Source: Alkalimonas sp.
Lineage (GTDB): Bacteria; Pseudomonadota; Gammaproteobacteria; Enterobacterales; Alteromonadaceae
Length of the DNA: 58,758 nucleotides
Direction: 5' to 3'
Assembly: GCF_020831925.1 (NCBI RefSeq)
Contig: NZ_JAFIFQ010000020.1
Coordinates: 1-58,758 of the forward strand
Under the pieces are notes generated by a model. The model did not search any database. It saw nothing but the letters and a program-made list of their open reading frames with translations, and was not told the origin of the DNA. The position numbers were made by a program, and so were the translations under genes. Below, one piece after another: positions 1 to 7,682 of this stretch; the first letter of the stretch is position 1; each line of letters begins with the position of its first letter.

Positions 1-1349
1 ACGATGCTTTCTCGCTCGACCGAAACCGCACCACCTTATCGGATGAACCCGGTAAAGATAAACTGAGCAGCAAAGCACTGGCGCTGCGTTCGGATTACAG
101 TGGCGTCGTCGGCGCTGATCTGATGTGGCAACTGAGCTGGCTGTCGGCCGACTCGGACTACAGCTTTGATGAAGACTGGGCTTTTGTGGGGATCCGCCCG
201 GGCTGGGAATATTCCGCTTTTGACCGTTATCAGCGCTCCCGTGAGCAGTGGACGCTGGATTATCGTCTGGTATCGGATGAGCAGGGCCGCATCACCGACA
301 ATACCGATTGGGTGCTCGGGTTTTATGTCAGTGGCCGGGAGCTGGATTTACAGCGGACGCGTCGCTCAGGCACCAGGCTGCGTACTTTTGATAATAAGCT
401 GCAACGTGATAATGCAGCGGTGTATGGCGAAACCAGCACCGCGCTCTCGGAGCAGACCACCTTGGTGGTTGGTGGTCGGGTAGAGCGCTATAAAGACGAT
501 TACCGGGACAGTGGCAACTTGACGATTCAACAGCGGCATACCATGTGGGGCGGCAAGCTCAGCCTGAATTTCCAGGCCAGTGAGCAGGCGATGATTTATA
601 CGTTGTTGTCACGTGGTTACAAGGTGGGCGGCGTGAATGGCGAGGCACTATCCAGAGCGGGCGATGATGGCCTGGAAGCCTTGCTGCAACAAGCCACCTT
701 CAAACCGGAAACTCTGGTGAATGCAGAGTTTGGTGTGAAAGGGGCTGCCATCGATGGCAGCCTGGTAACCCGGGTGGCGGTGTTCCATATGTGGCGTGAC
801 GATATGCAGGTCAAGGGTTGGTTGAACCCGGATCTGGGCCCTGAATTTGCCGGCTTTATCGACAATGCCGGTCGCGGCCGCAATTACGGTATTGAAATGG
901 AAAACCGTGTGGTGCTGCATCCAAGCTTTACCCTGCATGTGAATGCCGGGGTGCTGAAATCCAAGTTAGGCCCTTATGTCACCCAGTCCGGTCTGGATAT
1001 GACCGGTCGTGATCAGGCCCATGCACCGCGCCTGACCTACCAGCTGGCTGGTGACTGGTTCCTGAGTGAGCAACTGACGCTGCAGGCCAGTGTGCAAGGC
1101 AAAAGCGGTTTCTATTACTCCGACGGCCACAACGCCCGCTCGGCCAGTTCCGAGCTGGTGAATCTGCGTCTAAGCTATCAGCTGGAGCAATGGCAATTCG
1201 CGCTCTGGCTGCGTAATGCGCTGGATAAAGACAAAGCCGTGCGTGGTTTTTACTTTGGCAATGATCCACGCGATGAGTATGCGCCACACACCTATGAGCA
1301 GTGGGCTGAGCCACGCCGCTTTGGTGTGACCGCCAGCTACCAATTTTAA
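1..1349 (+). CDS. TonB-dependent receptor, C-terminal part (partial at window edge)
   Basis: Outer-membrane beta-barrel receptor that would import a scarce substrate using TonB energy. The reading frame (third frame) is open from the window edge, so the N-terminal signal, plug and early barrel lie outside; the first in-frame ATG at 123 is not the true start. About 449 residues remain, with alternating aromatic beta-strand patterns, a late barrel stretch like those of iron-complex-type receptors, and a terminal Tyr-Gln-Phe, the aromatic end needed for barrel assembly. Eighteen bases downstream begins a YkoF-like, PnuT-like and kinase gene set, so thiamine or a thiamine precursor is the likely substrate. 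Any TPP riboswitch would lie upstream of the window and cannot be checked. The receptor family is certain; the substrate is inferred from neighbours. Confidence 0.9.
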   Translation, partial: DAFSLDRNRTTLSDEPGKDKLSSKALALRSDYSGVVGADLMWQLSWLSADSDYSFDEDWAFVGIRPGWEYSAFDRYQRSREQWTLDYRLVSDEQGRITDNTDWVLGFYVSGRELDLQRTRRSGTRLRTFDNKLQRDNAAVYGETSTALSEQTTLVVGGRVERYKDDYRDSGNLTIQQRHTMWGGKLSLNFQASEQAMIYTLLSRGYKVGGVNGEALSRAGDDGLEALLQQATFKPETLVNAEFGVKGAAIDGSLVTRVAVFHMWRDDMQVKGWLNPDLGPEFAGFIDNAGRGRNYGIEMENRVVLHPSFTLHVNAGVLKSKLGPYVTQSGLDMTGRDQAHAPRLTYQLAGDWFLSEQLTLQASVQGKSGFYYSDGHNARSASSELVNLRLSYQLEQWQFALWLRNALDKDKAVRGFYFGNDPRDEYAPHTYEQWAEPRRFGVTASYQF

Positions 1350-1367
1350 CAGCGCACTCAGGAGACG

Positions 1368-1619
1368 ATGATGAAACTTTCGGTTGAAATCAGCAAGTAC
1401 CCACTGGCCGATGAGTACATTGGCCCAATCAAGGCCTTTATCGAACAACTGCAGCAAGAGCCACAGCTGCATATTATCACCAACACCATGAGCACCCAGC
1501 TGTTTGGTGACTACGATGCGGTGATGTCGGCATTGCAGCGCTGCATGAAATGGTCGTTTGAGCGCTACGGTAAACTGGTGTTTGTCTGCAAGTTTATTCC
1601 GGGTGATCTGCGGCCATGA
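1368..1619 (+). CDS. YkoF/MTH1187-like thiamine-binding domain protein
   Basis: An 83-residue protein that looks like a single ferredoxin-like domain of the YkoF / thiamine-binding (MTH1187) type. It shows the family opening VEISKYPLADEYI followed by a helix and the strand-turn NTMSTQLFGDYDAVM. It has no signal peptide, so it should be cytoplasmic. YkoF in Bacillus is two such domains in tandem and binds thiamine or its hydroxymethylpyrimidine half; here there is only one, which would need to dimerise. It starts 18 bases after the receptor with AGGAG upstream, and its stop overlaps the next start as ATGA. Function as a thiamine-binding partner is inferred from fold and context. Confidence 0.75.
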   Translation: MMKLSVEISKYPLADEYIGPIKAFIEQLQQEPQLHIITNTMSTQLFGDYDAVMSALQRCMKWSFERYGKLVFVCKFIPGDLRP

Positions 1620-2263
1620 TGGCGGCTTTGCAGCAGTTCTGGCAAGAGTGGCAGCTGCTGACCAGTTTAGAGCTGGTAGCCATGCTGCTGGCGCTGGCTT
1701 ACCTGCTGCTTGCCATGCGGCATAGTTTGTGGTGCTGGCCGGCGGCGCTGGTCAGTACACTGATCTACACCTACGTGATGTGGCAGCATCAGCTGTATTC
1801 AGAAACCCTGTTGCAGCTCTATTATGCTGCTATGGCTGTTTACGGGCTGGTGCATTGGCAGCAGCTGCAGCAACAACTGAAGCAGCCTAAAGCAATAAAG
1901 CCAGTGATTGAGTGGGGCTTGCGCCAGCATCTGAGTTGGATCAGCATTGCCGCGGGCAGCGGTCTTGTTCTGGGCTATTACATGGCCAACTATACCCAGG
2001 CCGACTTTGCCTGGCTGGATGCGCAAACCACCACTTTCAGCATCATGACTACCCTATTGGTGGTGCGTAAAGTGTTGTCGAACTGGCTGTATTGGGTGGT
2101 GATCGATGCGGTTTGCATCTATGTTTATTTTCAGAAAGGCCTGTACTTCACCACCGGCCTCTTTGTACTCTACACCTTCTTGGCAGTGATAGGATACCTG
2201 GCATGGCGCAGCCATTACCGGCAACAACAACATACCAGCGGGCAGGTGCTGCAGCCGGCCTGA
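1616..2263 (+). CDS. pnuT: PnuC-family vitamin transporter, probable thiamine transporter PnuT
   Basis: Inner-membrane facilitator of 215 residues with about seven hydrophobic segments, as expected for the PnuC family (nicotinamide riboside, riboflavin or thiamine carriers that rely on phosphorylation of the imported vitamin). The Trp-rich C-terminal half (TTTFSIMTTLLVVRKVLSNW, then LYWVVIDAVCIYVYFQKGL) is characteristic. The start overlaps the previous stop by four bases; a second ATG follows at 1619. A probable thiamine kinase gene starts inside its last 61 bases, which matches the known receptor-PnuT-kinase arrangement of gammaproteobacteria and favours thiamine as substrate. The family is clear; substrate specificity is inference. 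Confidence 0.87.
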   Translation: MMAALQQFWQEWQLLTSLELVAMLLALAYLLLAMRHSLWCWPAALVSTLIYTYVMWQHQLYSETLLQLYYAAMAVYGLVHWQQLQQQLKQPKAIKPVIEWGLRQHLSWISIAAGSGLVLGYYMANYTQADFAWLDAQTTTFSIMTTLLVVRKVLSNWLYWVVIDAVCIYVYFQKGLYFTTGLFVLYTFLAVIGYLAWRSHYRQQQHTSGQVLQPA

Positions 2264-3135
2264 GTAATGCTGAAGCAGAGCAACGCATTCGTCAGCTCTG
2301 CTTGCATCTGGAGTTTTTTGCCAGTCACCCCCCCATAGCCATGAAACCACTGTCGCAAGGTAGCACCAACTTAAGTTACTGGGTGAAAACCAAGCGCGGT
2401 GAATATGTGGTACGTCATTATGCGCCGGATGTTACCGGGGTTTGTCGTCAGCAAGAGCTGCGTTGCCAGCATGCTGCTGCTGTTGCAGGCCTGGCACCCC
2501 CGCCTTTGTGTTTGAACAATCATCAACAGGTATTGATTTCTGAATACTTGCCAGAGGGCAAGCCGCTGGCGTTATCATCATCGCTGCTTGCGGCTATGGC
2601 GACTCAGCTGGTGCGTTTGCATCGATTGCAAGTGCAAACCCCGGTGTTACAGCCTGGTCGCTATCTGCATGAGCTGAAATCTCATGCTAAAACAAGCTGG
2701 ACATCAGCTAATGAGGAGTTATTCGCTGCATGCATGCAGGTTGTTGCCATGTTTGAGGACATGCCGCAGGATCTGGTGTTGTGCCACATGGACTTACACG
2801 CTGGCAATTTGCTTTGGCAAAAACAGCGAATTTGGTTGTTGGATTTTGAATATGCGCAGCTGGCGGACAGCAGCCTGGATCTGGCTTCGGTGCTGGAAAA
2901 TTTTTCACTGAATGCCGAGCAAAGCGAGCAGTTGCTGCAGTTGTATTGTCAGCAGCGTAATGCGGCCTTATCAGCCGAGTGCTGGCAGGAAAAAGTGGCC
3001 GCTGCCAGGGTGCTGTATCAGGGGTTCTGCTGGCTGTGGTACCTTGCCTTACCTGAAGGAAAGACTGAGGCGGTGCAACACCAACAACGTTTGCAGTTTT
3101 TGCTGCACCGAGGGCAGACCGCCTCAGCACCCTAG
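2203..3135 (+). CDS. thiK: Phosphotransferase of the APH/choline kinase fold, probable thiamine kinase
   Basis: A 310-residue kinase that would phosphorylate imported thiamine and trap it in the cell. The catalytic loop LCHMDLHAGNLLW (Brenner motif HxDxHxxN) and the metal-binding LLDFEYA segment that follows are both present, and the N-lobe has SQGSTNLSYWV. The start at 2203 is chosen because AGGA lies eight bases upstream and it gives a normal N-terminus; the gene then overlaps pnuT by 61 bases. A later ATG at 2341 would still leave the conserved core. Choline or aminoglycoside kinase is the alternative by fold, but the PnuT and receptor context argues for thiamine. Confidence 0.8.
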   Translation: MAQPLPATTTYQRAGAAAGLSNAEAEQRIRQLCLHLEFFASHPPIAMKPLSQGSTNLSYWVKTKRGEYVVRHYAPDVTGVCRQQELRCQHAAAVAGLAPPPLCLNNHQQVLISEYLPEGKPLALSSSLLAAMATQLVRLHRLQVQTPVLQPGRYLHELKSHAKTSWTSANEELFAACMQVVAMFEDMPQDLVLCHMDLHAGNLLWQKQRIWLLDFEYAQLADSSLDLASVLENFSLNAEQSEQLLQLYCQQRNAALSAECWQEKVAAARVLYQGFCWLWYLALPEGKTEAVQHQQRLQFLLHRGQTASAP

Positions 3136-3140
3136 TTGCA

Positions 3141-3323
3141 CTAGAGACCGCCTAGCCGCTCAGCCAGGATTTTGTAACGCTCCACGTCTTCTTTTTTAAA
3201 CAAGGGCTTACCTTGCTCATCTTTATCGGTGGTGACCAGTAGGTTTTCCCGTGCCAGGCGTTCAACCCGTATGTTTTGCACACCAAGAAACTCGGCCACT
3301 TCATCCACACTCATCAGGCTCAT
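3141..3323 (-). CDS. Small helix-turn-helix DNA-binding protein
   Basis: A 60-residue protein opening MSLMSVDEVAEFLGVQNIR, the pattern of an excisionase/MerR-like winged helix, followed by a short beta wing (LVTTDKDEQGKPLF) and a last helix with KKEDVERY. The ATG at 3323 is preferred to the upstream GTG at 3341 because AAGGAT sits at the right distance before it. It faces away from the oligopeptidase gene and ends six bases from the thiamine kinase stop (convergent). No mobile-element neighbours are present, so it is more likely a housekeeping regulator than a phage excisionase. Its target is unknown. Confidence 0.7.
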   Translation of the reverse strand: MSLMSVDEVAEFLGVQNIRVERLARENLLVTTDKDEQGKPLFKKEDVERYKILAERLGGL

Positions 3324-3412
3324 GCTGTTATCCTTACTCACTTTTATTGTCGTTTGTGCTAAGTAAAGCCTAAAACTGCTGATTTGTGAATCAAATTTTT
3401 TTGCGTTCAGCC

Positions 3413-3429
3413 TGTAACAACTGGTTACA
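3413..3429. promoter_or_regulatory. Perfect dyad between the HTH gene and the oligopeptidase gene
   Basis: TGTAAC and GTTACA face each other across a five-base spacer, in the 180-base divergent region. A second, AT-rich dyad (ATTTG-5-CAAAT) lies at 3382-3396, with centres about 32 bases apart. The pair could be an operator, perhaps for the divergent HTH protein; the binding protein is not known. Confidence 0.4.
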
Positions 3430-3502
3430 CCTAAGGTTGATAGAAAAGTGGCGCATCGACAGCAGGCATGATAATTTTTTGCTGCTAAAGCATAAGGACA
3501 GC

Positions 3503-5635
3503 ATGATGAAACTTTTAACTACTTTACTTTGTGTTCCACTCAGTCTGACTACCGCCGTTTTTGCAGACAGCAAGGTAGCTCCTGTCGCCGAGTCGCGGCC
3601 TTTTACTGTGAGTTCACCTCATGGTGATCGGGTTGATCCTTACTATTGGCTGCGGGACGATTCGCGTAGCAGTCCGGAAGTGATTGCCTATCTGGAAGCT
3701 GAAAATGCCTATGCTCTGGCGCATCAGGCCTCTTATGCTGATCTGGTGGAGCAATTGACCGATGAATTGATCGGACGTTTGCAGCAGGATGACAGTTCTG
3801 TTCCGTTTGTGATGGGTGACTATCAGTACAGCACCCGCTTTGAAACAGGCAAAGAGTACCCAATTTATGTGCGTACGCCGGTCGCAGGTGGTGATGAGCA
3901 GATCCTGTTGGATGTGAATGTTTTGGCCGAAGGGCAGGATTATTTTCAGGTCGCCAATTGGTCGGTCAGTCCCGATCAGCAAAAACTGGCTTATATGGAA
4001 GATACCACCGGGCGGCGCCAGTATCAGCTGCGGGTGAAAGATTTGACCACAGGCGCCTTGCTGGATGACACCATGACTGGGTTGTCATCATCTCTGGCCT
4101 GGAGTGCCGATAGCCAGCATCTGTTTGTGGTGGAAAATGATCCTGTGACCTTGCTTAGTACCAAGGTCTATCGGCATAAGCTAGGTAGCCCGGTCGGTGA
4201 GCGTGCTCTGGTGTATCAGGAGCACGACAACAGCTTTTTTATGGGGGTTGGTAACACCCGCGATCGTAATTTCGTAGTGATTGGTGTGAGCAGCACAGTT
4301 TCCAATGAGATGCGGGTGCTGGATGCCAGTAAGCCGGATGGAGACTTTCAGCTGATAGCTCCACGCCAGCGTGATTTTAAATACTCGGTCGACCACCTTA
4401 ATGGTCGCTGGATTATCAATACCGACTGGGATGCGCCCAATTACCGCCTGATGACAGTAGCGCACGATAAAATTGGCGATCGCACTAACTGGCAAGAGTT
4501 AATTGCCCATGATGAGCAGGTCTTCCTGGAAAGCTTTATTGCTTTTGAAAACTACCTGGCCATTAACGAACGCAGTGAAGGCTTGCGTCGTATCCGTCTG
4601 ATCAATTGGGAAGACATGAATCAGCAACAGTTTCTGGCATCGGATGAACCTAGTTACGTGATGGGCTTTTCTGTGAACCCTGAGCAGAGCCAGCAGTGGC
4701 TGCGTTATACCTATACCTCACTGACCACACCAGCCAGTGTCTATGAAGTCCATATGAAGACCGGCGAGCGGCGTTTGCTAAAGCAAGATGAAGTGCTGGG
4801 CGGTTTCGACCAGGCCAATTACGTCACTGAACGGGTTTGGGTGCCGGTAGACGATGGAGTAAAAGTCCCGGTTAGTTTGTTGTATCGCAAAGGCTTTGAG
4901 CGTGATGGCTCCGCTCCCCTGTACCAGTTTGCCTATGGCTCTTATGGTATTTCGATGGATCCATTCTTTCGCTCCGGTATTTTGTCGCTGGTCGATAGAG
5001 GCTTTGTTTACGCCATTGCGCATATCCGTGGCGGACAGGAGATGGGTCGCCATTGGTATGAAGATGGTAAGCTGTTAAATAAAATCAACACCTTTAACGA
5101 CTTCATTGCGGTGACCGATTATCTGGTAGAGCACAAGTACGCTGCACCGGATACCGTGATAGGGATGGGAGGCAGTGCTGGTGGCTTATTGATGGGAGCA
5201 GTTGCCAATATGGCCCCACAGAAGTATCTGGGGTTGGTAGCGCATGTGCCTTTTGTCGACGTGGTCACCACCATGCTGGATGAGAGCCTGCCACTGACCA
5301 CCAATGAGTACGATGAGTGGGGCAATCCGAATGATAAAGTCTATTACGACTACATGCTGTCCTATTCGCCTTATGATCAGGTAAGCGAGCAGGCCTATCC
5401 AGCTTTGTTTGTCACAACAGGCTTTCATGACTCACAAGTGCAGTACTTTGAGCCGGCGAAATGGGTTGCTAAGCTGCGTACTGTCAATACTTCCGAAAAG
5501 CCAATCCTGTTCCGGACTACGATGGAAGCCGGGCACGGTGGTCGCTCAGGCCGTTTTGCCCGCTTGGGGCAGGTTGCTGAAGAGTATGGGTTTGTGCTGG
5601 ACTTAGTGGAGCAGGCCCAATCGGCCCGCGATTAA
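3503..5635 (+). CDS. ptrB: Oligopeptidase B-like S9A serine peptidase, exported
   Basis: Prolyl-oligopeptidase family enzyme that would cleave short peptides, in oligopeptidase B after basic residues. The 710-residue protein starts at ATG 3503 (AAGGAC upstream; a second ATG at 3506); the longer frame from 3386 has no ribosome site. Residues 1-22 form a signal peptide ending TTAVFA, so the enzyme is periplasmic or secreted, unlike the cytoplasmic E. coli protein of about 686 residues. A beta-propeller domain starts with DPYYWLRDD; the C-terminal hydrolase domain carries Ser558 in GGSAGG, Asp643 in GFHDSQV and His678 in AGHGG, so the triad is complete. It is a single-gene unit followed by a hairpin. 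Confidence 0.92.
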   Translation: MMKLLTTLLCVPLSLTTAVFADSKVAPVAESRPFTVSSPHGDRVDPYYWLRDDSRSSPEVIAYLEAENAYALAHQASYADLVEQLTDELIGRLQQDDSSVPFVMGDYQYSTRFETGKEYPIYVRTPVAGGDEQILLDVNVLAEGQDYFQVANWSVSPDQQKLAYMEDTTGRRQYQLRVKDLTTGALLDDTMTGLSSSLAWSADSQHLFVVENDPVTLLSTKVYRHKLGSPVGERALVYQEHDNSFFMGVGNTRDRNFVVIGVSSTVSNEMRVLDASKPDGDFQLIAPRQRDFKYSVDHLNGRWIINTDWDAPNYRLMTVAHDKIGDRTNWQELIAHDEQVFLESFIAFENYLAINERSEGLRRIRLINWEDMNQQQFLASDEPSYVMGFSVNPEQSQQWLRYTYTSLTTPASVYEVHMKTGERRLLKQDEVLGGFDQANYVTERVWVPVDDGVKVPVSLLYRKGFERDGSAPLYQFAYGSYGISMDPFFRSGILSLVDRGFVYAIAHIRGGQEMGRHWYEDGKLLNKINTFNDFIAVTDYLVEHKYAAPDTVIGMGGSAGGLLMGAVANMAPQKYLGLVAHVPFVDVVTTMLDESLPLTTNEYDEWGNPNDKVYYDYMLSYSPYDQVSEQAYPALFVTTGFHDSQVQYFEPAKWVAKLRTVNTSEKPILFRTTMEAGHGGRSGRFARLGQVAEEYGFVLDLVEQAQSARD

Positions 5636-5650
5636 CTCGGCACATGACGG

Positions 5651-5675
5651 GTCGGGGTCTGAAACAGGCCCCGGC
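5651..5675 (+). terminator. Hairpin downstream of the oligopeptidase gene
   Basis: An 11-base-pair GC-rich stem with an AAA loop. Its two non-Watson-Crick positions are U-G in plus-strand RNA and would be A-C in the other strand, so it belongs to the peptidase transcript. There is no U-run after it, so it may be a processing or stability element or a Rho-assisted end rather than a simple intrinsic terminator. Confidence 0.5.
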
Positions 5676-5757
5676 TCATGTCCACTAGTTCGTAATAGTT
5701 CGTTGCTATGCTCAGACGACAGCCATGCGCCAGGCCGTATTTTGAGACGGGCTCTGG

Positions 5758-6033
5758 TTAGGCTTCCTCAAAGCCGCTGCTAATCAGTTGCACCACCGCT
5801 TGTAAAGCGCGCTCGGCATCCTCACCTTCAGCGACAATCTCCAGTAATTTGCCTTTACTGCTTGCCAGCATTAACAAGGCCAAAACACTGCTGGCATCGG
5901 CAGATCTACCATCCTGAATCAGCGCTATCTTGCTTTGAAACTGCTGACACAGTTGCGCTAGCTTAGCTGCCGGCCGGGCATGCAGGCCCAGCGGGTTGAC
6001 GATGGTGACTTCGGCGCTACACTTGGTCGTCAT
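5758..6033 (-). CDS. ptsO: Nitrogen-PTS phosphocarrier NPr
   Basis: HPr-like phosphocarrier of the nitrogen phosphotransferase system, passing phosphate from EI-Ntr to EIIA-Ntr; it is regulatory and moves no sugar. The 91-residue length equals the family norm. The active-site histidine is His18 in NPLGLHARPAAKL, and a regulatory-type serine lies in ADASSVLALL. The gene overlaps rapZ by four bases (ATGA) and is the last of the rpoN-hpf-ptsN-rapZ-npr run, as in other gammaproteobacteria. EI-Ntr (ptsP) is not in the window. Confidence 0.95.
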   Translation of the reverse strand: MTTKCSAEVTIVNPLGLHARPAAKLAQLCQQFQSKIALIQDGRSADASSVLALLMLASSKGKLLEIVAEGEDAERALQAVVQLISSGFEEA

Positions 6034-6893
6034 GAAGCGTGGCCATGGTGACGTACCAGCTCGCGGTGGCGAATTTGAATGTCGCTACGTTGTTCACGCA
6101 ACAGGTCTGCCAGTTGTTCGGCGATAAATACTGAACGGTGTTGGCCACCAGTACAGCCAATAGCAATGGTTAGATAACTGCGGTTGTTTTTCTCGAGTTG
6201 TGGTAACCAATGGACCACAAATTGATGGATTTGTTGAATGTAATCTTGCACCACAGGCTTCGTTGCCAGGTACTGTTGTACTGGCTGATCCAGCCCGGTT
6301 TGCGGCTTGAGCTCCGGCTCCCAGTGCGGGTTGGGTAAAAAGCGTGCATCAAACACAAAATCAGCATCTTTAGGGATACCGTATTTAAAACCAAAGGATT
6401 CAAACAGAATCACCAGTCGACCAGATTGTTGGCCCAATAAACGCTCACGTATTTGATCCGCCAACTGGTAGACATTAAGCTCTGTGGTGTCGATGTAGAG
6501 ATCGGCTCGACTAGCAATTGGATCGAGCAGTTGTTGTTCCCGCAAAATAGCATCGTCCAGCGACATGGCCTGGTGCGATAATGGATGCATGCGACGGGTT
6601 TCGCTAAAGCGTTTTATCAGGCTGTTGTGATCGGCATCCAGATAAAGGATGGTCAACTCCAGCTTACGCGGTAAGTAGGTCAGGATTTCTGCCAGTTCGT
6701 CCGGCTCTTCCGGTAAGTTGCGGACATCAATGCTGATGGCTACCCGCTCGTACTTACCCATCACGGCATTGGCGAGTGTAGGTAATAAATTAACGGGAAT
6801 ATTGTCAACACAATAATACCCAAGGTCTTCCAGTACCCGCAGGGCGACCGATTTGCCGGAGCCTGAACGGCCACTGACGACCAACAATTTCAT
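6030..6893 (-). CDS. rapZ: RNase adapter protein RapZ (nucleotide-binding)
   Basis: RapZ presents the small RNA GlmZ to RNase E and so tunes glucosamine-6-phosphate synthase; it senses glucosamine-6-phosphate. The 287-residue protein has a Walker A motif at residues 8-15 (GRSGSGKS) in the N-terminal kinase-like domain and the C-terminal RNA-binding domain with IAIGCTGGQHRSVFIAEQLA. Length matches the family (about 284). It is adjacent to ptsN and overlaps npr by four bases, so it is co-transcribed with the nitrogen PTS. Whether this species has GlmY/GlmZ RNAs cannot be seen here. Confidence 0.96.
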   Translation of the reverse strand: MKLLVVSGRSGSGKSVALRVLEDLGYYCVDNIPVNLLPTLANAVMGKYERVAISIDVRNLPEEPDELAEILTYLPRKLELTILYLDADHNSLIKRFSETRRMHPLSHQAMSLDDAILREQQLLDPIASRADLYIDTTELNVYQLADQIRERLLGQQSGRLVILFESFGFKYGIPKDADFVFDARFLPNPHWEPELKPQTGLDQPVQQYLATKPVVQDYIQQIHQFVVHWLPQLEKNNRSYLTIAIGCTGGQHRSVFIAEQLADLLREQRSDIQIRHRELVRHHGHAS

Positions 6894-7364
6894 CTAACGT
6901 TCCGCCTCTTGTTGAGCTGCCAGTAAAATTTGGTATAAATCATTGTCGGATGTAGCATGGCGAATTTTCCGGGTCAGCTCTTTTTTCGACAACAGGCGTG
7001 CAATGGATGCCAAGGTATTAAGATGCATCTGGCACTGGTTTTCCGGGATCAGGATAGCGCAGAAAATATCCACCGCCTGGTTGTCGATGGCATCAAACTG
7101 GATCGGATCTTTACTGACCACGAAGATCAAGACGGGCTGCTCAACATCTTTTAGTTTGCCATGGGGGATGGCAATGCCTCCACCTATGCCGGTTGAACCA
7201 AGTCGCTCCCGTGCCATCAGGGACTCCAGGATCACGTACTCTGACGTCTCAGGCAGCTGTTGGTGACCCAGTTCGGCGATGTACTCAAGAATGCGTTTTT
7301 TGCTGTTAAAAAGGACTGCACTTTTGGTGCAGTCCTGAGATAACATAGTGCTCAATGTAGTCAT
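6894..7364 (-). CDS. ptsN: Nitrogen-PTS regulatory protein EIIA-Ntr
   Basis: Phosphoryl acceptor from NPr; in its two states it regulates potassium transport, sensor kinases and nitrogen and phosphate responses. The 156-residue protein carries the active histidine His68 in GIGGGIAIPHGKLK, the EIIA(fructose)-type motif. It starts at ATG 7364, five bases after the hpf stop, and abuts rapZ directly. No truncation or missing residue is visible. Confidence 0.96.
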   Translation of the reverse strand: MTTLSTMLSQDCTKSAVLFNSKKRILEYIAELGHQQLPETSEYVILESLMARERLGSTGIGGGIAIPHGKLKDVEQPVLIFVVSKDPIQFDAIDNQAVDIFCAILIPENQCQMHLNTLASIARLLSKKELTRKIRHATSDNDLYQILLAAQQEAER

Positions 7365-7369
7365 ACTGG

Positions 7370-7657
7370 TCAGTGTCGTGCTAATTTCTCTTTGTGCTTA
7401 ATGACTTGCCTATCCAATTTATCGATGAGCTGGTCAATGGCGGCATACATATTTTCACTTTCTGAAACGGCAAAAACTTCACCACCATTCAGGTTGAGCT
7501 TGGCTTCTGCAATCTGCTGTAATTTTTCCACGTTTAGCACCACATGTACATTGTTAATGTGCTCGAAGTGGCGCTCGAGTTTGGCAAACTTGTTATCCAC
7601 GTAGTCTTTTAAGGCTGCGGTGATTTCAACATGACGACCGGTAAGATTGATTTGCAT
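7370..7657 (-). CDS. hpf: Short ribosome hibernation promoting factor
   Basis: Binds the 30S decoding region and helps form inactive 100S ribosomes in stationary phase. The 95-residue length marks the short form. The family opening MQINLTGRHVEITAALKDYV and the basic C-terminus DKLDRQVIKHKEKLARH are clear. It follows rpoN by 25 bases and precedes ptsN in the conserved operon, the usual position of the protein first described as the sigma-54 modulation protein. Confidence 0.96.
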   Translation of the reverse strand: MQINLTGRHVEITAALKDYVDNKFAKLERHFEHINNVHVVLNVEKLQQIAEAKLNLNGGEVFAVSESENMYAAIDQLIDKLDRQVIKHKEKLARH

Positions 7658-7682
7658 AGCCTGTTTCCTTCTGGTTAAGTAC

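Noticed and set aside
3413-3429. TyrR box
   Set aside because: The half-sites resemble TGTAAA/TTTACA but the spacer is five, not six, bases and the last bases differ; no aromatic amino acid gene is next to it.
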